A stretch of 45,062 nt of DNA from Nocardioides allogilvus (GTDB lineage: Bacteria > Actinomycetota > Actinomycetes > Propionibacteriales > Nocardioidaceae): contig NZ_PZYX01000018.1 of the NCBI RefSeq assembly GCF_003047285.1, forward strand, positions 1 to 45,062. Direction: 5' to 3'. Below are positions 1 through 7,915 of this stretch, piece by piece; positions within the stretch are counted from its first letter, which is position 1; every line of letters begins with the position of its first letter. The position numbers and the translations under genes are program-made. Below the pieces are notes generated by a model that was not told where the DNA came from, did not search any database, and saw only the letters and a list, made by a program, of their open reading frames with translations.

Positions 1-112
1 CGGCCATAGCGAAAGGGAAACACCCGGTCCCATACCGAACCCGGAAGTTAAGCCTTTCAGCGCCGATGGTACTGCAACCGAGAGGTTGTGGGAGATTAGG
101 ACGCCGCCGGAC
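1..112 (+). rRNA. rrf: 5S ribosomal RNA, 5' end cut by the window edge
   Basis: The sequence contains the conserved 5S core: CCCGGTCCCAT, CCGAACCCGGAAG, GCGCCGATGGTACTG and a GGGAGANTAGGACGCCGCC 3' end. Only a few 5' nucleotides appear to be missing. The 3' end near 112 is inferred from the terminal-helix position. This marks the end of an rRNA operon whose 16S and 23S genes lie upstream of the window. Confidence 0.93.
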
Positions 113-122
113 ATACATTGTG

Positions 123-155
123 AAAGAGGGACCATCTTCGGATGGTCCCTCTTTT
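123..155 (+). terminator. rRNA operon intrinsic terminator
   Basis: A perfect 14-bp stem (123-136 with 141-154) is closed by a TTCG tetraloop, and the 3' arm ends in TTT followed by one more T. It begins about 10 nt after the 5S RNA. A strong stem with a UUCG loop and a short U run is a classical Rho-independent terminator. Confidence 0.93.
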
Positions 156-310
156 GCATTTCCCGGCGCTCTTCGTCCCTCAGGTGCCCCCGAGATGGGT
201 CGCATTCCGTCCACAGGGGCCTCATCGGGAGGCTCGTCCACAGCCGGCACGAGCGCGCAGGCCGGAATGTCGGACGGTGCGGGCAGCCTGCGGCATGGAG
301 GTGATGTGCA

Positions 311-658
311 ATGTCTGCACAGACTGCAGTGGAGCTGGTCAACAGCGTTCGCCTGGTTGGCCGGATCAGCGGAGTGGCCGAGGAGAAGACGCTGCCCAGT
401 GGCAGCGTCATCGTGGCGTTCCGTGTCGTGATCGATCGACCGCCCGGCCACGAGTCGGGTCAGCGGGTCGACACCCTGGAGTGCACGGCCTGGACAGCCC
501 GGGTGCGCCGGTCGGTCCGGACCTGGCGCCAGGGAGACCTGGTCGAGGTGGACGGGGCCGTCCGACGACGCTTCTACGCCACCCCGGTCGGGAAGGCCTC
601 CCGCGTCGAGATCGAGGTCAGCGGGGGCCGGATGGTTCGTCGCGCACCGAGCGCATGA
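311..658 (+). CDS. ssb: Short single-stranded DNA-binding protein (OB fold)
   Basis: The 115-aa product is almost only an SSB OB-fold. It opens with VNSVRLVGRISG, has a central strand ending DTLECTAWTA, and ends with the VEVDGAVRRRF-type strand. SSBs coat single-stranded DNA. The usual glycine-rich linker and acidic DDDIPF-like tip, which recruit partner proteins in main replicative SSBs, are absent: the protein ends RRAPSA. It is therefore probably an accessory paralogue. The ATG is preceded by GGAGGTGAT at 297-305, an unusually complete Shine-Dalgarno match with a 5-nt spacer. The last 41 nt overlap tail-to-tail with the DUF1015 gene on the other strand. The OB-fold call is firm; the accessory role is inference. 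Confidence 0.85.
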   Translation: MSAQTAVELVNSVRLVGRISGVAEEKTLPSGSVIVAFRVVIDRPPGHESGQRVDTLECTAWTARVRRSVRTWRQGDLVEVDGAVRRRFYATPVGKASRVEIEVSGGRMVRRAPSA

Positions 659-1754
659 GGACTCCGAGGCTCGGCTTCGGCTGGAACGACGTGGCCTTCT
701 CCGGCAACAGCCCGCCCCGGTTCACGAGATCCCGGACGGCCGCGAAGTCGGGAGCCGGCAACAGCACCGCGACAGTCCGGCGCTGTGCGCGGCTCAGGGC
801 GTCCTCGGCGGCGTGGTGGTAGGCGATGGCGGTCGGGGCCTGGGCCAGCGACGGGATCAGGGCGGTCTGGAGCCACTCGACGAGCTCGATGCCTGCCTCG
901 GTGGGTGGGGTGACGACCGCCCAGTCCTGCGAGTCGGTCAGGACCAGGGTGTCCGGAGCCAGGTCGGCGAGCGCCTCCTGGCGGCCTCCCGGATGCACGG
1001 ATCCGCCGGCCTTGACCGCGGCCTGCGTCACGTCCGCGAGGCTGACTCCGCTGAGCGTGCGGTGGATGGCGCCGAGGAACAGGGGAGTGTCCGTCTGGTC
1101 GACGAGCATCGCCAGGCCCCGGTCCCAGGCCGAGCCGGGATGCGCCTCCTGCAGCTGGAGGTAGGCCGCGTAGCGGTGGTGTCCGTCGGCGATCAAGGCG
1201 GCGCTGTCGCGCAGGGACCGGTTGATCGTGGCGATCTCACCGGGATCGGTGATGGCCCAGATGCGTTGCTTCTGCTCCGTCCGATCGAGGTACTCGTGGT
1301 CAGGGGTGCGCTTCGCGATGTCGCGCAGCATGCTCCGGACGTCGGCGGGGCCTTCGTGGACCAGCAGGATCGGCGCCGGGTTCATGCCCATCTCGAACAT
1401 GCGCGTGGCCAGCTCGTCGACCTGGGCCGGGTGGATGCCTTCGTGCGGCCACACCGCCCGGTCGTCGAGGCCGGAGGCACGGCGGTCGATGGCGAGGGCG
1501 CCGACGAGACCACGGATCGTCAGGCCGCCGGCGGTGTACTCGTGCAGGAAGAGTGCCGGCTGATCGGTCCGGGCGACCCGGCCGGCGGCCTCCCACTCGA
1601 GGAGCCGGGCCGCCACTGCGCGATAGGGTCGCGCGAACGCTCTCGCGGAGGCCGGGTCACCGACTCGGCTGGGAGCCAGCAGCAGGGCTTCGAACGGCTC
1701 GAGTCGCAGGGGCTTCGCGACGTACGGAGGCGTGATCACTGCCGCGAAGTCCAT
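618..1754 (-). CDS. DUF1015 family protein
   Basis: This 378-aa protein matches the DUF1015 family by its opening VITPPYVAKPLR, the central ADGHHRYAAYLQLQ motif and the closing KATSFQPKP motif. No enzymatic reaction is established for the family as far as I know. I chose the ATG at 1754 because the protein then begins MDFAAVITPP as relatives do, and because TACGAT lies exactly 6 nt upstream on the minus strand, fitting a leaderless start. An upstream in-frame start would add 24 unrelated residues running into the HAD gene region. Function is unknown and the family call is reliable. Confidence 0.85.
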   Translation of the reverse strand: MDFAAVITPPYVAKPLRLEPFEALLLAPSRVGDPASARAFARPYRAVAARLLEWEAAGRVARTDQPALFLHEYTAGGLTIRGLVGALAIDRRASGLDDRAVWPHEGIHPAQVDELATRMFEMGMNPAPILLVHEGPADVRSMLRDIAKRTPDHEYLDRTEQKQRIWAITDPGEIATINRSLRDSAALIADGHHRYAAYLQLQEAHPGSAWDRGLAMLVDQTDTPLFLGAIHRTLSGVSLADVTQAAVKAGGSVHPGGRQEALADLAPDTLVLTDSQDWAVVTPPTEAGIELVEWLQTALIPSLAQAPTAIAYHHAAEDALSRAQRRTVAVLLPAPDFAAVRDLVNRGGLLPEKATSFQPKPSLGVLMRSVRDEPSGPR

Positions 1755-1760
1755 CGAAGC

Positions 1761-1766
1761 ATCGTA
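1761..1766 (-). promoter_or_regulatory. -10 box of a leaderless promoter (DUF1015 gene)
   Basis: Read on the minus strand the box is TACGAT (TANNNT), followed by 6 nt and then the ATG at 1754. In actinobacteria this spacing places the transcript start at or next to the start codon. No convincing -35 is visible. Confidence 0.6.
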
Positions 1767-1801
1767 GGCGCCGCACCCCAGCGGCCGACGGGAGGGTGAA
1801 T

Positions 1802-2821
1802 GTGCTGAAGGCATCGGAAGTGCCACTGCTCGAGACCTATGACCTCACGATGTTCGACCTCGACGGGGTCGTCTACGTCAGTGGCCGGGCGATCGACGGG
1901 GTCGCTGAGCGTCTGCAGCGCGTGCGGGACGCCGGAGTGCACCTGGCGTTCGTCACCAACAACGCGTCGCGCACGCCCGAGAAGGTCGCGGCCAACCTGG
2001 TCAAGCTCGGGGTGGCGGCGACCGCCCCCGACGTGGTGACGTCGGCGCAGGCAGCCGCACGCGTGGTCAAGGACCGCTTCGGTCCGGAGGCGAGCGTGTT
2101 CCTGCTGGGCGGTGCCGGACTGGAGGCAGCGCTCGCGGCCGAGGGACTGGGCGTGACCGACGAGCCGAGCACGGCCGCGGCGCTCGTCAGCGGTTACGGC
2201 CCCGACGTCCTGTGGAAGGACGTCATGCGCGCGGCCACCCTGATCCGCGACGGGTTGCCCTACGTCGCCAGCAACACCGACATGTCCATCCCCACCGACT
2301 ACGGGCTCGCGCCCGGGCATGGCGTGCTGGTCAAGACCCTCACCGACTTCGCCGGGGTCGAGCCGATCGTCGCCGGCAAGCCCGCACGGCCGCTGATGGA
2401 CGAGACGATCCGACGTGTCGGCGGTGACCGGCCGTTGATGGTGGGGGACCGTCTCGACACCGACATCGAAGGCGCGCACGCGGTCGGTGTCGACTCGCTG
2501 CTCGTGATGACGGGGGTGACGCACCTCGGCGAGCTGGTGGGGGCCACCCCTGAGCTGCGCCCCAGCTACATCTCGCCCGACCTCGAGGGACTCTTCGAGA
2601 GCCATCCGGTGCCGGAGCCGGTCGCGGACGGCGCGCGTCTGGGTGGTTGGCAGGCCACGGTGGAGGCAGGAGCCCTGGCGGTCAGGGGCGAGGGCAGCGA
2701 TGCCGACTGGTGGCGCGTCGTCGCCACCGCAGGCTGGACGTTCCTGGACGCGACCGGCACGGCGGCCGACGCGACCGCGCTCAAGCCACCGGTCACCTCG
2801 GTGCAGGCCGGGCGCAGGTAG
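1802..2821 (+). CDS. HAD-IIA family phosphatase (NagD-like)
   Basis: The HAD motifs are in order: DLDGVVY near the N-terminus (nucleophile Asp19 and acid/base Asp21), TNNASRTPEK as motif II with the phosphate-binding Thr, a Lys in GKPARP, and GDRLDTDI as the Mg-binding motif. The C2 cap between motifs II and III places it in subclass IIA, which includes NagD and p-nitrophenyl phosphatases. The substrate cannot be read from sequence. GTG at 1802 is preferred to GTG at 1796 because GGGAGGG ends 5 nt before it, giving 339 aa. An extra C-terminal segment of about 70 residues follows the phosphatase core. It heads the block leading to tlyA, as in mycobacteria. The TAG stop forms part of the next gene's -10 box. 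Confidence 0.88.
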   Translation: MLKASEVPLLETYDLTMFDLDGVVYVSGRAIDGVAERLQRVRDAGVHLAFVTNNASRTPEKVAANLVKLGVAATAPDVVTSAQAAARVVKDRFGPEASVFLLGGAGLEAALAAEGLGVTDEPSTAAALVSGYGPDVLWKDVMRAATLIRDGLPYVASNTDMSIPTDYGLAPGHGVLVKTLTDFAGVEPIVAGKPARPLMDETIRRVGGDRPLMVGDRLDTDIEGAHAVGVDSLLVMTGVTHLGELVGATPELRPSYISPDLEGLFESHPVPEPVADGARLGGWQATVEAGALAVRGEGSDADWWRVVATAGWTFLDATGTAADATALKPPVTSVQAGRR

Positions 2822-2824
2822 CCT
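2819..2824 (+). promoter_or_regulatory. -10 box made from the upstream TAG stop codon
   Basis: TAGCCT fits TANNNT. Its first three bases are the stop codon of the HAD phosphatase. It is followed by 7 nt and the ATG at 2832, the geometry of a leaderless promoter. No clear -35 is seen. Confidence 0.5.
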
Positions 2825-2831
2825 CGCGTCC

Positions 2832-3047
2832 ATGAGTGAGTACGACGAGCAGGCCCACCGGGCGGCCGACGAGCACGCCGACGAGCCGACCGACGGCTGG
2901 GAGGCGCCGACGACGGGGATGTCGGTCGTGGACGACGTGCTCGCATCCGTGCAGGCCCTCGACGGCCGGCCCGTCGAGGAACACGTCGCCGCCTTCGAGC
3001 AGGCGCACGAACGGCTGCGCCGTGCCCTCGACCCCGGGCACGGCTGA
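2832..3047 (+). CDS. Small acidic protein of unknown function (71 aa)
   Basis: The product begins MSEYDEQAHRAADEHADEP and ends in a predicted helix (EEHVAAFEQAHERLRRALD). It is highly charged and has no membrane segment or known catalytic motif. A similarly short unknown gene (Rv1693) sits between the phosphatase gene and tlyA in Mycobacterium tuberculosis, so the position is conserved. ATG at 2832 is chosen because the acidic sequence starts there and a TANNNT box lies 7 nt upstream. tlyA begins 3 nt after its stop, so the two are surely co-transcribed. Its role is unknown. Confidence 0.75.
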   Translation: MSEYDEQAHRAADEHADEPTDGWEAPTTGMSVVDDVLASVQALDGRPVEEHVAAFEQAHERLRRALDPGHG

Positions 3048-3050
3048 GCG

Positions 3051-3890
3051 GTGCCGCCTCGTCGTCTTAGGCTCGACGCCGAGCTCGTCCGCCGAGGGCT
3101 GGCGCGCTCTCGTGAGCACGCGAGCGAGCTGATCGCCGACGGTCGGGTCAAGGTCTCCGGATCACTCGCGACCAAGCCCGCCACCGGCATCACGACCGAC
3201 GTGGCGATCGTGGTCCGTGAGGACCCGGATCGCGAGGAGTACGTCTCGCGCGGCGGGCACAAGCTCGCCGGCGCCCTGGCGGTCTTCGCCGACCACGGTG
3301 TCAGCGTGACGGGCAAGCGCTGTCTCGATGCGGGAGCGTCCACCGGGGGATTCACCGACGTGCTGCTCCGTGCGGGTGCGCGTGAGGTCGTGGCCGTGGA
3401 CGTCGGCTACGGGCAGCTGGCGTGGTCGCTGCAGAGCGACGAGCGCGTGATCGTGCACGACCGCACCAACATCCGGGAGCTGACGCCCGAGATCGTCGGC
3501 GACCCGGTCGACCTGGTGGTCGGTGACCTCTCCTTCATCTCCCTCGAGCTCGTGCTCGACGCGCTGCTGTCCGTCCTGGCGCCGACCGGGGAGCTCGCGC
3601 TGATGGTCAAGCCGCAGTTCGAGGTCGGCAAGGACCGGGTCGGCAAGGGCGGTGTCGTGCGCAGCCTCGACCTCCGGGCAGAGGCCGTCACCCACATCGC
3701 GGACGCGGCCGCGAAGCGCGGCTGGGGCGCGGTGGCCGTGACCACCAGTCCGCTCCCGGGCCCGTCGGGCAATGTCGAGTTCTTCCTGCTGCTGCGCCGA
3801 GGGCCGGCTGCCATCGGCGCCGACGAGGTGCGCGCCGAGGTCGAGCGCAGCGCTTCTTGGGGCGCGGCGGGTGAGAGGGTGGACCCGTGA
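3051..3890 (+). CDS. tlyA: TlyA-type rRNA 2'-O-methyltransferase
   Basis: The 279-aa protein has an N-terminal S4 RNA-binding domain (about residues 3-62) followed by an FtsJ/RrmJ-like SAM methyltransferase. Visible motifs are SRGGHKLAGAL at the domain junction, LDAGASTGGFTDVLL (SAM-binding loop), VVGDLSFISL and MVKPQFEVGK. TlyA of mycobacteria methylates 2'-OH of cytidines in 16S and 23S rRNA and is needed for capreomycin sensitivity; relatives were once annotated as haemolysins. The GTG start gives the expected MPPRRLRLDAELVRRG opening. Its stop overlaps the nadK start by 4 nt, indicating translational coupling. Confidence 0.93.
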   Translation: MPPRRLRLDAELVRRGLARSREHASELIADGRVKVSGSLATKPATGITTDVAIVVREDPDREEYVSRGGHKLAGALAVFADHGVSVTGKRCLDAGASTGGFTDVLLRAGAREVVAVDVGYGQLAWSLQSDERVIVHDRTNIRELTPEIVGDPVDLVVGDLSFISLELVLDALLSVLAPTGELALMVKPQFEVGKDRVGKGGVVRSLDLRAEAVTHIADAAAKRGWGAVAVTTSPLPGPSGNVEFFLLLRRGPAAIGADEVRAEVERSASWGAAGERVDP

Positions 3891-4858
3891 CCCTGACGCC
3901 GACCGATGCCCAGCGCCGGGTGCTGCTGCTGGCCCACACCGGACGAGCGGAGGCCCGCGAGGTCGCCCGTGAGTGCGCGCGCGCCCTGACCGAGCACGGC
4001 ATCGTCGTACGACTCCTGGAGCTGGAGGCCAAGGACCTCGAGCTCGAGGCCACCGAGGACCCGGTCGACGGTGGCTGGATCGAGACCGTCGGTGCCCGAG
4101 GCAGGCCCGGCGAGGGATGCGAGCTCGCGCTCGTCATCGGTGGTGACGGTTCGATCCTGCGCGCCGCGGAGCTGACGCACGCGAGCGGCACACCGCTGCT
4201 CGGCGTCAACCTCGGCCACGTGGGGTTCCTGGCCGAGGCCGAGCAGGACGACGTGGCGATCACCATCGAGGCGATCGTCGAGCGTCGCTACGTCACCGAG
4301 GACCGGCTGACCGTCGACGTCACCGTGCACCAGGACAAGGAGGTCGTCTACGAGACCTTCGCCCTGAACGAGGCCAGCGTCGAGAAGGCCGCCCGGGAGC
4401 GGATGCTCGAGGTGGTCGTCGAGATCGACGGTCGCCCGCTGTCCAGGTGGGGCTGTGACGGCGTCGTGTGCGCGACGCCGACCGGCTCGACCGCCTACAA
4501 CTTCAGCGCCGGCGGCCCCGTGGTGTGGCCCGGTGTGGAGGCACTGTTGATGGTGCCAATCAGCGCACACGCGCTCTTCGCCCGACCGATGGTCGTGGCT
4601 CCCACCAGCGTGCTCGCCATCGAGGTCCTGGCCAACACCGAGGGGTCCGGCGTGCTGTGGTGCGACGGACGCCGCACGGTCGACCTGCCCCCGGGAGCGC
4701 GGATCGAGGTCCGCCGCGGTGCCCGGCCGGTGCGATTGGTCCGCCTGCACCAGGCTCCGTTCACCGACCGGCTGGTCGCGAAGTTCGACCTGCCCGTCGA
4801 GGGTTGGCGCGGTGCGTCCGAGCGGCGGCGCCGCGAGGAGGGCAACGCCGATGCTTGA
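3887..4858 (+). CDS. nadK: NAD kinase
   Basis: NAD kinase phosphorylates NAD to NADP using ATP or polyphosphate. The diagnostic GGDGSILRAAEL motif is near residue 85, followed by GVNLGHVGFLAE, NEASVEK, and the conserved TPTGSTAYNFSAGGP segment that binds NAD. The length of 323 aa is slightly longer than the usual 290-310 because of an Arg/Glu-rich C-terminal tail. The GTG start overlaps the end of tlyA, and the stop lies 8 nt inside recN, so tlyA-nadK-recN is one translationally coupled operon, as in many actinobacteria. Confidence 0.95.
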   Translation: MTLTPTDAQRRVLLLAHTGRAEAREVARECARALTEHGIVVRLLELEAKDLELEATEDPVDGGWIETVGARGRPGEGCELALVIGGDGSILRAAELTHASGTPLLGVNLGHVGFLAEAEQDDVAITIEAIVERRYVTEDRLTVDVTVHQDKEVVYETFALNEASVEKAARERMLEVVVEIDGRPLSRWGCDGVVCATPTGSTAYNFSAGGPVVWPGVEALLMVPISAHALFARPMVVAPTSVLAIEVLANTEGSGVLWCDGRRTVDLPPGARIEVRRGARPVRLVRLHQAPFTDRLVAKFDLPVEGWRGASERRRREEGNADA

Positions 4859-6602
4859 GGAGATCCGGATCCGCTCGCTCGGGGTCATCGAGTCCTCCAC
4901 GCTCGAGCTCGGTCCCGGCCTGACGGTGATCACCGGTGAGACCGGCGCGGGCAAGACCATGGTCGTGACCGCCCTCGGGCTGCTGCTGGGTGGCCGCGCC
5001 GATCCCGGCGCCGTCCGCACCGGTGCCAAGCACGCCCGTGTCGAGGGCGTCGTGGGTGTCACCGACCTGCCCCAGGTCGTCACCGCCGTGGAGGAGGCCG
5101 GGGGAGAGGTCGAGGACGGCCGGGTCGTGCTCGCCCGCAACATCGCCGCCGAGGGCCGGTCCCGTGCCTGGGTCGGCGGCGCGGCGGTGCCGGTGTCGGC
5201 GCTCGCGTCCGTGGCTGAGCCGCTCGTCGCCGTACACGGACAGTCCGACCAGCACCGCCTGCTGAAGCAGAGCGCCCAGCGCGACGCGCTGGACCGGTTC
5301 GGTGGACCCGGCGTCGCCAAGGCCGCTGCGGCCTACGCACGTCTCCACGACCGACTGGTCGAGGTGGAGCGCGACCTGCGTGCGGTCGTGCTCAGCGCGC
5401 AGGAGCGGGCTCGGGAGGCCGACCAGCTCAGGTTCGGGCTCGGCGAGATCGAGGCCGTCTCGCCCGAGCCGGGCGAGGACACCGCCCTGGCCGCGGAGGA
5501 GGGCCGGCTCGGCTTCGCCGACACCCTGCGCACCGCGGCCGAGCAGGCGCGCGAGGCGTTGAGCAGCGAGCAGGGCGGTCCCGACGCCCTGGCGACGACC
5601 TCCGCCGCACGCACCCAGCTGGAGGGCGTCCGCGACCACGACCCGCAGGCCGGCGAGCTCGCGGACCGGTTGGCGGAGGTGACCTACCTGCTCTCCGACG
5701 TCGCGGCCGACGTCGCGTCCTATGCCGCGCGGCTCGACACCGACCCGGCACGGCTGGCCGCGGTGAGCGAGCGACGAGCGGCGCTGACCTCGTTGACCAG
5801 GAAGTACGGCGAGACCATCGACGACGTGCTCGGCTGGGCAGAGGCGGGATCTCGTCGGCTGCTCGACCTGGACTCCACCGACGAGCAGATCGACGAGCTC
5901 ACGGCCCAGCAGACGAGCCTGCGCGAGCAGCTCGACGCGGCGGCGGGCAAGCTGACCGCCGCGCGGCTGAAGGCTGCTGCCCGGCTGGGCTCGGTCGTCA
6001 CCGACGAGCTCTCGTTGCTCGCGATGCCACACGCGACGGTGACCGTCGCGGTGCGTGCACAGGAGGTGGACGCCCCCGAGCAGCTCACGGCCGGTGTCCT
6101 GCGGGTCGGTGATCGCTGGCTGCGCGCGACGAGCAGCGGGGTCGACGAGGTCGAGCTCCTGCTCGCGGCCAACACCGGCGCCGACGCGCGCCCGCTGCAC
6201 AAGGGCGCCTCGGGTGGTGAGCTCTCACGCGTCATGCTGGCCGTCGAGGTGGCCCTCGCCGAGACCAGCCCGGTGCCGATCTTCGTCTTCGACGAGGTCG
6301 ACGCCGGTGTCGGCGGCAAGGCCGCGATCGAGGTTGGTCGCCGGTTGGCGCAGCTGGCCCGCGACGCGCAGGTCCTGGTCGTCACGCACCTGCCCCAGGT
6401 GGCGGCGTTCGCCGACCAGCACGTGGTGGTGCACAAGTCGAGTGACGGCACGGTGACCACCTCCGGGCTCACGGTCCTCGACGACACCGAGCGCGAGCGT
6501 GAGCTGTCGCGGATGCTGGCAGGGCTCGAGGAGTCCGACACCGCGCTGGCACACGCCCGTGAGCTGATGGACACCGCCGCGCCTGCGCGCTCACGGGCCT
6601 GA
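4851..6602 (+). CDS. recN: DNA repair ATPase RecN
   Basis: RecN is an SMC-like ATPase acting on double-strand breaks. The ATG at 4851 gives MLEEIRIRSLGVIESS, the normal RecN N-terminus, and a protein of 583 aa. Walker A is GETGAGKT (near residue 30). The ABC signature is ASGGELSRVML, and Walker B with D-loop is FVFDEVDAGVGG. The middle (about residues 160-390) is the coiled-coil arm region, rich in Ala, Arg and Glu. Longer upstream readings run through nadK in another frame and are rejected. It is the last gene of the tightly coupled tlyA-nadK-recN group; 113 nt separate it from steA. Confidence 0.95.
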   Translation: MLEEIRIRSLGVIESSTLELGPGLTVITGETGAGKTMVVTALGLLLGGRADPGAVRTGAKHARVEGVVGVTDLPQVVTAVEEAGGEVEDGRVVLARNIAAEGRSRAWVGGAAVPVSALASVAEPLVAVHGQSDQHRLLKQSAQRDALDRFGGPGVAKAAAAYARLHDRLVEVERDLRAVVLSAQERAREADQLRFGLGEIEAVSPEPGEDTALAAEEGRLGFADTLRTAAEQAREALSSEQGGPDALATTSAARTQLEGVRDHDPQAGELADRLAEVTYLLSDVAADVASYAARLDTDPARLAAVSERRAALTSLTRKYGETIDDVLGWAEAGSRRLLDLDSTDEQIDELTAQQTSLREQLDAAAGKLTAARLKAAARLGSVVTDELSLLAMPHATVTVAVRAQEVDAPEQLTAGVLRVGDRWLRATSSGVDEVELLLAANTGADARPLHKGASGGELSRVMLAVEVALAETSPVPIFVFDEVDAGVGGKAAIEVGRRLAQLARDAQVLVVTHLPQVAAFADQHVVVHKSSDGTVTTSGLTVLDDTERERELSRMLAGLEESDTALAHARELMDTAAPARSRA

Positions 6603-6715
6603 AGCAGCCGGCTGGGGGCCGACCGGGCCCGGCGCCGGGGGTGTCCACGGTCACGACGCGCCCACGGGCGCGGGTGCCGGGATCGACCTGCGGCGGCTGA
6701 CACCATGGCTCGGTC

Positions 6716-7915
6716 ATGAAGATCCCCAGTCACACCCGTCAACGCCCCCCCGCGCTGCCCGGCATCCAGGGCACGGCACGTGTCGATCGCCGCACGTCGC
6801 ACCTGATCGCCCGGTTGCGACCGGGCGACATCGCGATCGTCGATCACCAGGACATGGACCGGGCCACGGCCCAGGCCCTGGTGGATGCCGGTGTCGCAGC
6901 CGTCCTCAACGCATCCCCGATGATCTCGGGGCGCTATCCCAACCTCGGGCCCGACGTGCTGATCCAGGCCGGCGTCCCGGTGCTCGACACCTTCGGTGCC
7001 GAGGTCATCAGCCGGATCAAGGACGGCACCAGGCTGCGCGTGCACGAGGGGCAGGTCTTCGACGGCGACGAGAGTGTCGCGGTGGGCCGCCTCGTCGATG
7101 CCGACGTCGTCGGGGTCGAGCTCGAGTCGGCTCGCAGCGGGCTGCACTCGCAGCTCGAGAGCTTCACCCACAACAGCACCGAGTTCCTCCGCCGTGAGCA
7201 GGACCTCCTGCTGCACGGCCGCGGGGTGCCACGCACCGCCACTGACCTGGCCGGGCGGCCGGTCGTGGTCGTGGTGTGCGGACACGACTGGGAGATCGAG
7301 CTCGCCGGCATCAAGGCGTTCATCCGCGAGCAGGCCCCGGTCCTGATCGGCGTCGACGCCGGCGCCGACGCGCTGCGCGCCGCGGGCTACACGCCGCACA
7401 TCGTGGTGGCCAACATCTCCGACGACGAGCTCCCCGCGGTCGAGGTGCTGAAGAAGGCCAAGGACGTGGTGGTGCTCGTCGAGCGCGGTGCCCCATCGGC
7501 CGTCACCGAGCGGTTCGCCCGCATCGGCGTGCGACCCCTGAGGTTCGAGACCGGCGCCACGACCGAGGACGCTGCCCTGATCCTGGCCGATGCCGGGCAG
7601 GCCCGCCTGATCGTCGGGGTCGGCATGCACGCCACGTTGGACGAGTTCCTCGACCGGCGACGCACCGGCCTCGCCAGCACCTACCTCACCCGGCTGAAGG
7701 TCGGGCCGCGCCTCGTCGACGCTGGTGCCGTCCCGCACCTGTACGACGGCCAGGTGCGCCCACGTCACCTGCTGGCCGTCATGGTGGCCGGGCTGCTCGC
7801 CCTCGCCGCCGCCATCGGCGTCACCCCCGTCGGCCAGGAGTGGGCGGACACCGCCACCCCGGTCGTCACCGACGCCGTGACCACCCTCATCGATCGTGTG
7901 CAAGGACTGTTCTGA
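6716..7915 (+). CDS. steA: SteA, cytokinetic ring protein
   Basis: The 399-aa protein matches the SteA family (Rv1697 type). It has an N-terminal half with GTARVDRRTSHLIARL and NASPMISGRYPNLGP, a central segment related to the thiamine-pyrophosphokinase fold (VCGHDWEIELAGIKAF, GVDAGADALRAAGY), and one C-terminal membrane helix (LLAVMVAGLLALAAAIGV). In Corynebacterium, SteA and SteB form a membrane complex at the division site that controls the RipC-FtsEX cell-separation pathway. steB begins at the last base of its stop codon (TGATG). A GC-rich palindrome at 6657-6672 in the preceding gap may attenuate read-through from recN. Confidence 0.9.
   Translation: MKIPSHTRQRPPALPGIQGTARVDRRTSHLIARLRPGDIAIVDHQDMDRATAQALVDAGVAAVLNASPMISGRYPNLGPDVLIQAGVPVLDTFGAEVISRIKDGTRLRVHEGQVFDGDESVAVGRLVDADVVGVELESARSGLHSQLESFTHNSTEFLRREQDLLLHGRGVPRTATDLAGRPVVVVVCGHDWEIELAGIKAFIREQAPVLIGVDAGADALRAAGYTPHIVVANISDDELPAVEVLKKAKDVVVLVERGAPSAVTERFARIGVRPLRFETGATTEDAALILADAGQARLIVGVGMHATLDEFLDRRRTGLASTYLTRLKVGPRLVDAGAVPHLYDGQVRPRHLLAVMVAGLLALAAAIGVTPVGQEWADTATPVVTDAVTTLIDRVQGLF

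Noticed and set aside
206..245. Two CGTCCACAG words upstream of ssb as DnaA sites
   Set aside because: Only seven or eight bases are shared, in direct orientation within ordinary sequence, with no palindrome or further copies to support a site.
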